DNA of 64,000 bases. Source: Lolium rigidum (taxonomy: Eukaryota; Streptophyta; Magnoliopsida; Poales; Poaceae). A model generated the notes under the pieces. That model made no database searches. It saw only the letters and a program-made list of their open reading frames with translations, and had not been told where the DNA came from. The stretch lies in assembly GCF_022539505.1 (NCBI RefSeq), contig NC_061508.1, forward strand, positions 264,188,736 to 264,252,735, written 5' to 3'. Position 1 is the first letter of the stretch. Every line of letters begins with the position of its first letter. Shown piece by piece: positions 34,188 to 46,413 of this stretch. Position numbers and translations under genes: made by a program.

Positions 34188-34574
34188 ATGTCTTCCTCTT
34201 CCTCTTCCCCCTCAGGCCTCCCCCTCCAATCTTCGCCGAAGAGCAAGAACGAAGACGACCTACACTCCGGGGCGAACCCCATCTCCTCCGACAAGGATGA
34301 GAAAGAAGGAGAAGTAGAGAAAACAGAGGCCTCCCCCTCCGCCAGGCACCCGCCAAAGAAGCGCTCCCGCATGTGGGCGGACAGCGAGGACGAGGATGAT
34401 GACGAGGAAGGAGAAGAGGAGGAGGAGGAGGATGATTCCTCCTCTTCCGCTGGGTACCCGCCGGCGAAGCGCTTCCGCACTTGGGCGGACAGCGAGGATG
34501 ATGATGATGACGAGGAAGAAGAAGCTCCGGCCGAAGGCTGGGGCAGCAGACGACGAGGAATTCTCCGGCAGTAG
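34188..34574 (+). CDS. Antisense acidic ORF in the 3' region of the gypsy element
   Basis: A 128-codon frame from ATG 34188 (context agcaATGtct). It is Ser-rich at the start (SSSSSSPSG) and then has two copies of one module: PPKKRSRMWADSEDEDDDEE and PPAKRFRTWADSEDDDDDEE, each a basic patch that could be a nuclear-localisation signal followed by an acidic run. The frame ends RRRGILRQ. A +1 shift near 34535-34555 would instead give an acidic Ser/Asp-rich end stopping at 34620, so the stop at 34574 may reflect a frameshift mutation. It runs opposite to the host element, between gag and the 3' LTR. Tat elements are known to carry antisense ORFs there (for example in Grande). Function unknown. Confidence 0.5.
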   Translation: MSSSSSSPSGLPLQSSPKSKNEDDLHSGANPISSDKDEKEGEVEKTEASPSARHPPKKRSRMWADSEDEDDDEEGEEEEEEDDSSSSAGYPPAKRFRTWADSEDDDDDEEEEAPAEGWGSRRRGILRQ

Positions 34575-34620
34575 CGCCGACAGCAACTCCGACGCCGACG
34601 ATGATGCTAGCGAGGATTAG

Positions 34621-36170
34621 TAATATAGGATTAGTAGTCCCTGAGCAATCGGCTCTTCTTTTGTTCTTCCTCGCTTGAGCAATCGGCTCTTCATTGTACA
34701 AATCCTCTCTTATTAATGAAGAAGACTTTTCCTTAACTTGATTTTGCCGTTTTCCTTTCGTACTGATTCTGCCGATTGTTAGTTTGACCAACGCTCAATG
34801 AGCCGACGGCAACGCATCGGCCTCTTACGATAAATTTTGAGATAGACGAATTTAGCCACCTCCTCAAACGGTAACCTGCGAACCTTGCTCAAACTCAGAT
34901 CCCCAAACTTCCAACCGAACAGGTCCAAACCGTGGTCATTGAGCGCAGCGTTAGATTTAACGGCAAAACTTCTGAAATAACGCTCGGTCTCATCATTAAG
35001 CTTAGGTTTCCGCACGTCCTCCTGCCGAATCCTTTTTTTCCAAATCCCTTTTGACTTCGGGAGAGCTCTAGGACCATTGCTGAATCAACCCGGAGGCCGG
35101 AGCTGATACTTCTGCAGGACAGGCACCACTTATCCACAAATTTTCTTTCGATAATCTACAGCGATGTTTGAAATCCTGCTCTGTTTTCCCGCAGCGACCA
35201 TTCCTCAAAAAAGTTGAGATGTAGAGCCAGCCGATTTCAACCGCATCGGCTTCCTATAGCAAAGGGTCCTTCAGAGCAAGCTGCCCCCGAGCCTCGCTCA
35301 AGGCGAGAAAAGAGGTGAGCCAGGTGCCACCATCGGCTTCCAAATTATAATGTAGAGCCAGCCGATTTGAACAAAATCGGCTCTCCAGAGGAGAGAACCT
35401 TCGGGGTGAGCTGCCCCCCGAGCTTCTCCAGTCCAATTCTTGCGTCTTGCTGATCAGATCGGCTCATCATCTTCGGCAGGCTGATGTAACTTCCGGTGAG
35501 GATGTTTTGAATTTCCGGTGGTCTCCAAAACTCTGGACGTAACAACCTCTGAACGTGACATCAACCAAGTCGCCACCTTGGTTGCCCTTGAGCCTCTGTT
35601 TATAACAGCTGTACCTCCTGAGTCGATGGCTAAGCATCGGCTGCATATCATGCGAAAGAATTTTTTTTTTACGGGCCGATTTTTCTATCAGCCCCCAATA
35701 TTTCACTGCACATGTATCGCACATGTTTATCTGATTAGGTGCCCCCCGAGCCGATTCTGCCAGGTAACTGCTGATATCGGCTCTATGGTTAGCCAAGACA
35801 CTACGATGTGAACGTCGGCTCTGTTAGGAACAATGTGGATCTCTTCCAGTGCATCAGCCGACGCAAACCCATTGCCCATTAGATCGACGTTGAATCCAGG
35901 CAGAATGAATGGTGAGGATAATTTTGGCCGATTGCTAGAATCGGCCTCCATGCTGCTTGCTCGATGAAGGTTTTGCAATGTTCCTCCATAAATCCTTGGG
36001 GCCGATCACCTGGATCGGTATTGCCACGTTTGTCCATCGATGTTGCTCTTGTTACACGGTCAGGCCGGTGGATAAAACCAGCCTAACCCCATCCTTTGTC
36101 ACGTCGATGCGTTCGCGTGGCTTCTCAAAGATGACCGGCCGTGGGCCGCAGTCAAGTTGTGCCACAGGTG
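34621..36170 (-). repeat. GCCGAT/ATCGGC-rich non-coding region of the gypsy element
   Basis: The motif GCCGAT or its complement ATCGGC, usually extended to GAGCCGAT/ATCGGCTC, occurs about 20 times in 1.5 kb, often as facing pairs 10-20 bases apart (for example agccgatttgaacaaaatcggct at 35358-35380 and ggccgattgctagaatcggcc at 35926-35946). Copies also sit in both LTRs. No convincing frame crosses the region. The pairs would form many small hairpins. Confidence 0.75.
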
Positions 36171-36176
36171 CTTCGT

Positions 36177-38880
36177 CTAATCCTGGAGCACTAAACTCCG
36201 TTGGAAGGATGAAGACCATGTTTGTGCCAGCCGATGTCTCATCATCGGCTTTCTTTTGTCGGGGGCGCCACTCTTTCCTTTGTGGCCGACCTTCTTCGTC
36301 CAGGGTTCATCGAATTTTGGCGGCCGATCAGGCCGTGCCTTCCTCAACGTGTGCAGGTATAACCTTTCGGCTTCCTCCAACCCACGTAGTCGCTGAACCC
36401 TTCGCTTCGGGAACGGCCGAGCCCATCGTGGCACCACCTTGGCCGATGATACTTGTCTTCTTCTTCATCATCGTCCTCTAGTTCCTCGAGATCTTCCACC
36501 CGAGCGGACTCAAGCATGCTTGTTCCGAGGCGGGAGAGGCCCTAGACGTTTGAACACGGACACGTTAGCTGCATCCTTCTTCTTTGTTTACATTCTCGGG
36601 CAGCTTGCCGATCGTAGGCAATCGGCTCATTCCCGAATCCCAGCAGTTGTCCGAAGAAGGGGCAGTCCCAGGTGCCTATCCTCGTCGTCTTGCTCCCTCG
36701 ACTTTTCCTTGGCGTGGCGCTCATGTCGCTCCTCGTCGCGATCATGCCGACGACGTCTCCTGTCGTCCCTAGCCAGACGATCTTTTTCATCATCGTCGTT
36801 GTATCGCCGGCGTTGGTCGTATTGACCCACGTATATGTTGAGGAGGTGATCAGAGAGAGGTCGCTGATATCTTACGTTCCTCACTTCTCCCTCTGTGATG
36901 TAGCGCTTGCCATCGTGACGGAGCCGATCGCGTGGAGCGGCGTCCTCTCGTGTCCTTGCTATGAGAGCAGCTGCCCTCATCTCCGTCCTTACCGCAGTGG
37001 TGCCCAGGTCCTACCATGTTGATATCGCACGAGAAATCTGGCTGGCACCCTCCATGGTAAGTATACTCCACCATGTTAACGGCGGGAAGGGGTGTGTGTC
37101 GACCTTCATGGCGTACTGGCTGAAAATTAGCCGCCCTTGTTCTATCGCCATTTGGACCTGTTGACGCCACACCCCGCGGTCGTTGGTGGCGTGGGTGAAC
37201 GTGTTATGCCATTTGCGTATGGCTTTCCGTTCAGCCTCTTGCACCGTGGGGATCTTGTGTCCTTCGGGTAACTTTAGCTGCTTCTCCTTGAGTAAGAGGT
37301 CGAAAATCTGCTCAGCTTTGGTCACGTCGAAGTCAAACCCTTTTGGAGGACCTTGTGGCTTAACCCACTTACATGACACGGGGCTTGCCCCCCGAGTCCA
37401 TTCAGCCACTGCTACCTCTTGATCTCCCGCAGCACCTTCATCTTCATCTGCCTCAACCAGGACCACCGCACGCTTGAATTTATCCTGGTAAACATCTGGG
37501 TGGCGCTGTTCATATGCCGACAGCTTCCGCACCATGTGCGCCGGTGAAGGGTAGTCTCGCTTGGGAGGCCACGTCCTTGATCGATGATGAGAGACCCACC
37601 ACCGCCAACTCGATCGCTTCTTTTCACTTACATGGACCGAATAGCATCGGTTCCTAACGGTCCCGAAGCGCTGGACGTATTCCGCCACCGTTTCCCCGCG
37701 CTTCGTCGTACTTGTGCTAGATCGGCAATGCCAGCCTCGGAAGCCTCCGAGTGGTACCGCACGTGGAACCGTTCTTCCAACTGCTTCCAAGTCCGGATTG
37801 AGTTTGGTGGCAGCGATGTGTACCACCCGAAAGCCGATCCCGTGAGGGACCGTGCGAAGAACCTCACACGCAGCTCGTCCGACGCTGAGATCGTGCCCAG
37901 CTGTGCCAAATATCGGCTCACATGCTCGATGGAGCTGGACCCATCCGATCCATTAAACTTGGTGAAATCAGTGGAGCCGATATTTGGGTGGTAGTGGGAT
38001 CAATTCGTACTCGTTGGGGTACGGCTTGGAATAGCCGATTGTCCTCCTTTTCGAGCATCATGCCGAACTGGTCTTTCGAATTGTACAAATCTGATCCGCG
38101 GTGATGGCCGTAGGCGTCGAACCCCGAAGATTCGCCGGGGTGGCATACTTAGCCAGCCATGCTTGCTTTTCCAGCTCCGAGCCAACCTGCAGGAGCTGAG
38201 CTCGGGAGGTTTGTCGGAGTGGCATACTTAGCTAGCCACGTCCGCTTCTCAAGATCTGTTCCCGACGTTCCTCCCGCTGTTCCGAAGTCCCCGCTCGTTG
38301 CAGCTCGGTTCGAGAGTGCCCGAGCCATCGCAGCTCGGCACGTATGCGCACGTGTATCCGTGGGGGATCTCCTTGGGCGCCTCATGTAAGAATTGGTAGT
38401 CACTAGGGTCACCACCAATCTTGTAGATCGACATATGCCGATGAACTCGGCACTTCCGGTGCTGCCAACGCGAACGGCAGCGGTGGACGGGACTCGGAGT
38501 GGCATCTCTCCTTGGTAAGTCCCCGCAGCTGGTCCCGACGGAGAATACTGATGGCTCATGATTTCCGGATCACACGCAGAGCGACACGCTCCAAAGTGTT
38601 CACCAGTGCCTCGGAATGGCGGTGCAGCGAATGAGCCACCATGAAGTTGATCTCGTGACGCAGTCGACTCGGTGCGTTCTTCTCGACGGGGAGGACAGGT
38701 CCACTCCATCGAGCGCGCCTTCAGTGAGAACCCCTTCCACCCGATGCCATGTGAGCGGGTTCCGTGGAAAGAGCCGATGAGGTCGGCTTCGAGGACTCGC
38801 TTTGATCTCGTCATGCTTCTTCTTGAGCTCCTCGCTCGGATCCTCGTACTTGACGGAGTGCCTTCCGCCATCTCGGATGT
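36177..38880 (-). pseudogene. Frameshifted gag of the gag-only gypsy element
   Basis: Reading 5' to 3' on the minus strand: an N-terminal region (38880-37930) rich in Arg/Ser with breaks; a capsid core at 37628-37921 (RFFARSLTGSAFGWYTSLPP, then IRTWKQLEERFHVRYHSEAS); a further capsid segment in the next frame at 37011-37826 (KRGETVAEYVQRFGTVRNRC, then QQVQMAIEQGRLIFSQYAMK); an Arg/Asp-rich segment (36627-36980); and a C-terminal KRRVQRLRGLEEAE segment near 36400. There are at least three frame changes. Gag of such elements can be packaged with help from an autonomous relative; this copy is unlikely to make a full protein. Confidence 0.7.
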
Positions 38881-38933
38881 AGATGGCGACGCGTGTTGAT
38901 GTCGAAGATGGTCCCACCGGGCGTGCCGAAATG

Positions 38934-39728
38934 TGTTGCGGTCGAAACCCACCGGCGGGCAGCGACGGGCAACACCGTAGAGCCGGGAATCTCCCGAGAC
39001 TGCGGGCCGGCCCCGGTCCCTCCGAGCGACGGCCCGCAAAGCCTTCGGCACGCACGTCCGATGCCGATGCAAGGGCGTGCCACCTGACCTATACCCGGTC
39101 GGGAAGGTGTTGGATGATGCCTCGCTTAGTTTCTCGCATGGCATACACGTAAACGTTAAATACGAGCCTCGATCGGCTCTCGAGGTTGTCCCGTGAATCG
39201 GCTCAAAGAGCCGATCCACCCATGATACGTACGAGGTGTACGATCAGATGGTGGTCCTGCTTGATCAAAATAAAGCTAAAGCAACCTACTACGATTTGGG
39301 GTTTTCACCGCACAATCGGAACATCCTACTCGTGATCGAGCCTGGCGGCCACGCACGGTGATCGTAAACCGACCCTAGACAAGGCCTAAAAACCAACACG
39401 AAGTTGATCCTCGGAACATCCCGTCTAGGGCTAGCAAACTACACCCTACGCGCCACTCGGATCCTTCGACCCGTTTGTAAGGCCTAACAATGCAGATATT
39501 AAACTAATCCTTGAAGAACAAGGAGCAATCATAACGGATCGGATCTACTAAACAATGATCAAGCGGGGTGCCACGCTTACACCCAAGATAGGCGTAAGGG
39601 CGGCTAGATGCCTAAGGGTTGCACGACGATAGCATATGATATGATGAACAATTCTAACCCTAAGACATCTATGATAACTACGTTGCTCGCCATCAAAAAG
39701 GCTTCAGCACGAGCAACGCATGAACGAC
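38934..39728 (-). repeat. 5' LTR of the gag-only gypsy element, left part
   Basis: It runs from TGTTGCGG at 38934 to the ACGAC at 39724-39728, where the Athila-like element entered. It resumes with gaataaacg at 49539. The flank on its left is the primer-binding-site region (38911-38933). Confidence 0.9.
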
Positions 39729-41133
39729 TGATGACCCACAAGTATAGGGGATCGCAACAATCTTCGAGGGAAGTATTACCCAATTTATTGATTCGACACA
39801 AGGGGAGACAAAGAATACTTGAAAGCCTTAACAGCGGAGTTGTCAATTCAGCCGCACACTGGAAACGGACTTGCTCGCAGGAGTTTATCAAGTAGTAACA
39901 GCTTTATAGCAATGAGCAGTAGTGAAATAACAAGCAGCAGAGTAACAAAGACAGCAGTAGAGATTTTAGTAAACAGCGAGGATTAAAATACCGTAGGCAC
40001 GGGACGGATAACGGGCGTTGCATGGATGAGAGAAACTCATGTAACAATCATAGCAGTGGCATTTGCGAGATAACAATAAAACGGTATCCAAGTACTAATC
40101 AATCAATAGGCATGTGTTCCAATTATAGTCGTGCGTGCTCGCAATGAGAAACTTGCACAACATCTTTTGTCCTACCAGCCGGTGGCAGCCGGGCCTCAAG
40201 GGAAACTACTGGATATTAAGGTACTCCTTTTAATAGAGTACCGTGAGCAAAGCATTAACACTCCGTGAACACATGTGATCCTCACATCACTCGCCATTCC
40301 CTCCGGTTGTCCCGATTTCGTCACTTCGGGGCCATTGGTTCCGGACAGCGACATGTGTATACAACTTGCGTGTAAGACCATAAACAATGAATATCATGAT
40401 GAAATAATAACATGTTCGGATCCGAGATCATGGCACTCGGGCCCTAGTGACAAGCATTAAGCATAACAAGTTGCAACAATATCATAAAAGTACCATCTAC
40501 GGACACTAGGCACTATGCCCTAACAATCTTATGCTATTACATGACCAATCTCATCCAATCCCTACCATCCCCTTCGGCCTACAACGGGGGAATTACTCAC
40601 ACATGGATGGGGGAAACATTGCTGGTTGATGGAGAGGCGTTGGCGGTGATGGCGGTGATGATCTCCTCCAACTCCCCGTCCCGGCGGAGTGCCAGAACGG
40701 AGACTTCTGGCTCCCGCGACGGAGTTTCGCGATGTGGCGGCGTTCTAGAGGGTTTCTGGCGACTTCGACTTCTCTCCGTGCGTTTTTAGGTCGAGGCGAA
40801 TAAGTAGTCCGAAGGAGGGCGTCGGGAGGCCGGCCGAGGGGGCCACACCACATGGCCGCGCGGGCCCCCCGGGCCGCGCCGCCATGTGGTGTGGGGCCCT
40901 CGGGGCTCCACTTCAATTGTCCTTCCGGCTCCGTCGGTATTCCGGGAAAATAGGCCCTTTCGTCAAAATCCCGAGGTTTTTCCCGAAAGTTGGATTTCTG
41001 CACAAAAACGAGACACCGTAACAGTTCTCATGAAAACAGCGTTAGTCCGTGTTAGTTGCATCCAAAATACACAAATTAGAGGCAAAACAATAGCAAAAGT
41101 GTTCGGGAAAGTAGATACGTTTTGGACGTATCA
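39729..41133 (-). repeat. 3' LTR of the Athila-like element
   Basis: 1405 bp, from TGATGACCC to GGACGTATCA. It contains the GC-rich hairpin (ccacaccacatggc at 40842-40855 pairing with gccatgtggtgtgg at 40881-40894) and a TATA-like tacttatt about 40 bp further downstream in sense (near 40800). Confidence 0.9.
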
Positions 41134-43412
41134 ACTCCCCTAAGCTTAGCTTATTGCTTGTCCTCAAGCAATTCAGCTTAACAACCGAGCGATAAAAGAA
41201 CTTTCACGAACACATTTGCTCATATGATGTATATATTCTCATGATATGGCTAATACTTGAGCAGTTCATAATAAGGTACATGCAAATAAGATCATCTAAC
41301 AGACTATGTCAATCATGAAGAGGTACCAACAATTAATAATAAGCATCATGAATCATGTATATAAGCAGGATTGCAATGTTCATAAGAGAGTATGATAAAG
41401 TGGTATCTCGTTTGCCTCGTATTTGATTGGCAAAACATAAATGCCCGGGCACCTCCGGAGTTCATAGAAAGACTAGAAGTAGTGATTGTCAAAGATAAAA
41501 GCATCAAAGTTATACCACAATCAATCATATTTTGAGACAAGCATATTACACTAAGAATGACAGCTGTGCTCTCAAGAAAGTGCTCAAAGAAAGGATGGAG
41601 ACACAACATAAAAGTAAAAGATTGACCCTTCGCAGAGGGAAGCAGGGATTAACATGCGCTAGAGCTTTTCATTTGTAAAGCGAGAGTAAAATTATTTTGA
41701 GAGGTGTTTGTTGTTGTCAACGAATGGTAATGGGTACACCAACTACCTCGCCAACCGGACTTTCAAGAGCGGCTCCCATGAATTATTTGCATGTTTATGT
41801 GGCACTCCTTCCAACCTTTCTTACACAAACCATGGCTAACCGAATCCTCGGGTGCCTCGCCAACAATCACATACCATGAAGGAGTGCCTTTTTAGTTTAG
41901 TTTTATTATGATGATGACACTCCCCCCAACCTTTGCTTACACAAGCCATGGCTAACCGAATCCTTCGGGTGCCGTCCAACAATCACAAACCATGGAGGAG
42001 TGTCTATTTAAGTTAATTAATTCGGGATCTGGGAATCCCATTGCCGACTCTTTTTGCAAAATTATTGGATAAGCGGATGTGCCACTATTCCATATGAGAG
42101 TCCGTCAAAAGTAAATGACAAGGTTGAAAGCTAAACACCACATACTTCCTCATGAGCTATGAAACATTAACACAAATTAATAAGCATTTTGAAGATTTTA
42201 AAGGTAGCGCATGAGAATTTACTTGGAATGGTTTGAAATGCCATGCACAGGTATTTATGGTGGACACTCTGGAATAACTTGGTTTTCATGTGTTTGGAGG
42301 TACGAGCAGCGTTCCCGCTCAGTACAAGTGAAGGCTAGCAAAAAGACTAGGGAGCGACAAATCAAGAGAGCAATAACTGTCATAATCATGCTTGCGGCAA
42401 AATAAATTAACTGAGGCATAAAAGTGATACAAGAACTCTGAAGCAATGTAAATCATTGAGGCTTAATTGACTCTTGTTCAGTCATATGCATGCGTGAGCA
42501 TGTGCCAAGTCGATATAAATGAATTATTCAAAGGAGGATACCACAATGCCATACTTACTTATGAATAAAACAATGCAAGCAAACATCCATGACATGCTAC
42601 TCATATTAATAAATTGGAGCTAATCATGAGAGATCATGAACTACTAGACTTTCTTAAATAACATATACCTCACATTAACCAACTAAGCATGCTCACATGG
42701 ATGAGTATATGTACAAAAATGAAAACAAATAGAGTTCATACCAGCCTCTCACCACAATCAGATTGTCGTAGATCGTCATTATTGTCTTTTCACTAGTGTA
42801 GCTTGGATAATATAAAATGAAAACCACGCTCCAGCCACCGAAGACCATTGAACTCATAATGAACTTTACAAACCAAAGAAGAACAGCAAATAATTTTGGT
42901 GTTTTCGAATTTGAGAACAAGAACAAAAGGAAACAAGCAAACAAAGCAAAATCTTTTTGGGTTTTCTTATAGCAAACTAGCAATAGAAAATAAAGCGAAA
43001 CAAATGCAAGAAACCAAGATAAACAAATGGTGAAGAGAAACAACAGAAATATTTTTGGTCTTTTTGTGTTTTGGGAAAGAAACAAAGTGGAAACAAGAAA
43101 TAGCAAACTAAAAGAAACACAGAAAAGCGAAATGGCAGAAATCTGCCAAAACATGACAGCAGTACAGAAATCGATTTTTACAAAAATCTTACGTTGCTCA
43201 GTTCAAAAAGTGTTCAACTAATGAAAGTTAGATAACAACCTGGGGAACATGCACAAAAATTTGCAACTCAAAATAACGTTCTGGCTGTGCGCACGAATTT
43301 TTACGGTAACAGCCCAGAATCTGTTTTCAGGCAGCACTTCCCCAAATATCATCTTCCTCTCATTAGAAAACCACTCAAAGAGACTAAACAAGTATATACA
43401 AGTATCCAGCAA
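41134..43412 (-). mobile_element. 3' non-coding interior of the Athila-like element
   Basis: AT-rich DNA without coding potential. It includes a doubled segment near 41805-42000 with acaaaccatggctaaccgaatcc / acaagccatggctaaccgaatc, about 120 bp apart, and an A-rich run with many aaacaa words (42850-43100). It is bounded by the polypurine tract at 41134. Confidence 0.6.
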
Positions 43413-44702
43413 TCATAATATGCAAAGAATGAGTGATGCCGGTATACCTCCCCCAAGGTTAGGCTTTTGGCCTAAGTGGAGTTCAACCCCATCGAGGGCC
43501 TGGGTTCCACGCCGGTGGATCATATGTGGAGTAGTCATAATAAGGTGCTGATGCAGAAGAAAAGCGTGGGGGTTCCTCATACCCAGCTTGTGGATGCGAA
43601 GAGCTTGCTGCATCGGATGACGAGTCGAGGTGTTCCTCGACCTCATCTGTGTTGTCACGTGCACGATGGTTTCCTCCCTCGATGTATGCGTTAACCGCAC
43701 TTTCCGTGACTGACCAATCCTCCCTGGAATCAAAGTTAAACAGAGAAGGTGCAGGCAATCCTACTAATTTTTCAACTTTCTTAGTCCTTGTCCAAGATTT
43801 CTTGTAAAATGTTATTCTATAAGACAGGTTTCCTAAATTAGACGAATTAGAAAGAAATTCATGCTTAATCATGGAAGCTATGTCAAGTTTCTCCATGGGG
43901 AGCGGAATATCAAGATGGTGAGGTCTCACATTATGCATAGCTAATAAACGAGAGGCGATGAGACCCCACAAATTCCTCCCTTCTCACGGTTAGTGGCAAG
44001 TCCGTTGGCTATCAAAGCTCCCAAGTTATAAGTCCTATTACCTTGTAATGCAAGCAGCTAGAAAGGCTAGATCCGGGATAGTTATTTTACCTCCATTCTT
44101 TCTCGCTAGAACGCACTTGGTAATGAAATAGGCGAAGTAACGAATAGCTGGGAAATGAATACTACTGATTTTACCATCATCCTCTGAGAAACTCCTTCCA
44201 TGACAAATCATCTTGAAGAGGTCCAAGAGCTCTTGCGGCGATCCCTTTATCTTCTCGCATGATCCCCATTGCGGCACTTTGATTGCTGCACAAAAATCAC
44301 CGAATGGCAAGTTGATAGTTTTATTATAAATTTTGTACTCGAACCATGGGGTTAGATTGTGACCAATTGAATTTAAAATCTTGCACTACTCGACATAGTC
44401 AGCTTCACATATTGGCATGGTTCCCCATCAACAAAATCATCCAATCCCGCACGAGAGATTAAATTTTGGACGTCCCGCAAAATCCCCGCACTTCTCATGA
44501 AATCCGCACACGGATAGTAAGTGGGATATACTCCTTCTTCCCGGTGAACTCTCATGACTCTGTGGCACCTCCAACTCATGTTGGTTGAGTTGGTACCTAC
44601 CTCCTTCCATTTTCTGAAATTTTCAACAAACAATATAAAACTTGATTTGGTGACATATAATTGAGGGAAACTACCATAGGAACTTGCTAGAGTACTAATC
44701 AT
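43413..44702 (-). pseudogene. Second ORF of the Athila-like element (env-position protein), broken
   Basis: Three open pieces on the minus strand follow one another: 44702-44373 (SSFILFVENFRKWKEVGTNS; a His/Arg-rich WRCHRVMRVHREEG segment; RAGLDDFVDGEPCQYVKLTM), 44310-44038 (LPFGDFCAAIKVPQWGSCE-like, SPQELLDLFKMICHGRSF, AIRYFAYFITKCVLARK) and 43971-43413 (MWGLIASRLLAMHNV, then an Asp/Ser-rich end). Athila elements carry an extra ORF in this position, often called env-like, but I see no signal peptide or membrane segment here. Function unknown. Frame changes near 44340 and 43990 break it. Confidence 0.5.
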
Positions 44703-44779
44703 GCATCAAAACTAGTTTCTACCACTTAGAACAAGCATGCAAGCTCACTAAACATGTTACCTACAGCAGCAAAATATTC

Positions 44780-45290
44780 AAGATATACTCAACCAAACAA
44801 AATTCTATTTGGATAATCGAAGGAGTCACATACCGGAGAGCAAATGTGCCAAATTTCAAACAGAAATCTGGGCTGAGCAAAGAGATCGAAAAATCCTGAG
44901 CTCTTGAGCAAAAACGCGAGTGAGAGAAAGTTGGTTAGAGTTTTTTCGGGAGAGAGAAGATGCTGGGAGAAAGAGATGATATAGTGGGGCAAGGAGGGGC
45001 CCACACCACATGGTGGCGCGCCCTCCTCCTTGGCCGCGCCGGCCTGTGGTGTGGCACCCTGTGGTGCCCCACAGGTCATCCTCTGGTGCTCCTGTGTGCC
45101 TCGTCGAAAAATAGGACCAACGGTATAATTTTCGCGAATTTTCGAAAACTTTGAAAAATGCACATTTCTGGGTATTAAGTTTATTATTACTGGCCAGGAA
45201 AATTTTTGAAATCTCAAATCAACTTAGAAACTTTTCAAATTAAAAGTGCTACAGCAACTAAAACAAGTGGAGGAAGAAAGAGATGTTGTT
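44780..45290 (-). promoter_or_regulatory. U3-like promoter block upstream of the second ORF
   Basis: Inside the element, not in an LTR, this stretch has the same sequence of features as the U3 regions of the LTRs: a segment with aaaatagga(c)c, the GC-rich hairpin (ccacaccacatgg at 45001-45013 with a facing tgtggtgtgg at 45047-45056), and a TATA-like ctatatca about 60 bp further on in sense (near 44978-44985). It precedes the second ORF by about 80-280 bp. Inferred to be an internal promoter. Confidence 0.45.
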
Positions 45291-45391
45291 TACTTCCTCT
45301 ATGCATATAAAAGGTATTTGTTAACAAGGTTGATTAAGTCTTGCCACCAAATAGATTTACATAGCATATGAAGAAATAAACCTCAAATCAA

Positions 45392-46173
45392 TCATGTTAC
45401 CTTGAATTGTATTGATATGGATCCAATCACAAGAGTTTGATATTCTTCTTTAGGCTCATATATAGGACAATCGATGGTTCCCACTTTGATAGTTCTCACA
45501 TGAGAGATGGTATTAACTCCGCACGCTTTTTCAATCCTCTTGGGGAAATATACGGTGTGTTCCTTATCATCAACATTGAAAGTAACCTTTCCTTTATTGC
45601 AATCAATAACAGCCCTCGCGGTGTTAACAAAAGGTCTCCCAAGAATAATAGACATATTATCATCTTCGAGCATTTCCAACACAACAAAATCGGTTAATAT
45701 AAAGCAGTTATTAGTAACTTGAACAGAACATCCTCACATATACCAACAGGAATAGCAGTAGATTTATCAGCCATTTGCAAAGATATATCAGTAGGTATCA
45801 ACTTATCTAAGTAAAGTCTCTTATAAAGAGAAAAAGGCATAACACTAACACCGGCTCCCAAGTCACATAGAGCAGTTTTAACATAATTATTCTTAATAGA
45901 ACAAGGAATAGTAGGTATACCTGGGTCGCCCAACTTCTTTGGAACTTTGCCATTGAAAGAGTAATTGGCAAGCATAGTGGAAATTTCCTCATTGGGGATT
46001 TTCCTTTTGTTAGTAACAATATCTTTCATATACTTTGAATAAGGAGGCAATTTAATAGCATCGGTCAAAGGAATTTGCAAGAATAAAGGTTTCATCCAAT
46101 CACAGAATTTATTATAGTGTTCTTCTTCCTTTGATTTTAGTTTCTTAGCAGGAAAAGGCATTTGCTTTTGCAC
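45392..46173 (-). pseudogene. Protease-like region of the Athila-like element
   Basis: The minus-strand frame 46173-45694 holds FCDWMKPLFLQIPLTDAIK, LPPYSKYMKDIVTNKR, LGDPGIPTIPCSI and the active-site-like ALCDLGAGVSVMPFSLYKRL. The next piece, 45682-45392, holds MLEDDNMSIILGRPFVNTA and AVIDCNKGKVTF. Asp-Leu-Gly-Ala in the catalytic loop is usual for Athila-type retropepsins. A frame change near 45690 separates the halves. It would process gag in a live element. Confidence 0.7.
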
Positions 46174-46413
46174 CCAAGGTTCTCTTTCATTACCATGTTT
46201 CTCAGCAATAAAATCTTCTTTAGTATACTTTTTATTTTTAGCATGCTTTTCAGGTTCTTTTTCAACCTCTTCTTTATCATGAGTATCATTCTTATCATTA
46301 TCTTTATCATGTTCATTACCACTTTCAGTTTCAAAGATCGAAATAGAAATACTATTTGGATCATTAACGAGTTCAGAGGATTCTACAACATTTTTATGTT
46401 TCTTCTTCTTTTT

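Noticed and set aside
34078..34791. 237-codon minus-strand ORF opposite the acidic ORF
   Set aside because: Mirror of low-complexity GAG/GAT-type repeats in the antisense acidic ORF; residue composition (runs of Leu, Pro and Arg) is what such a complement produces.
44789..45217. 142-codon minus-strand ORF in the U3-like block as a real protein
   Set aside because: It spans the hairpin and promoter-like sequence and contains no recognised segment; better explained as a chance frame.
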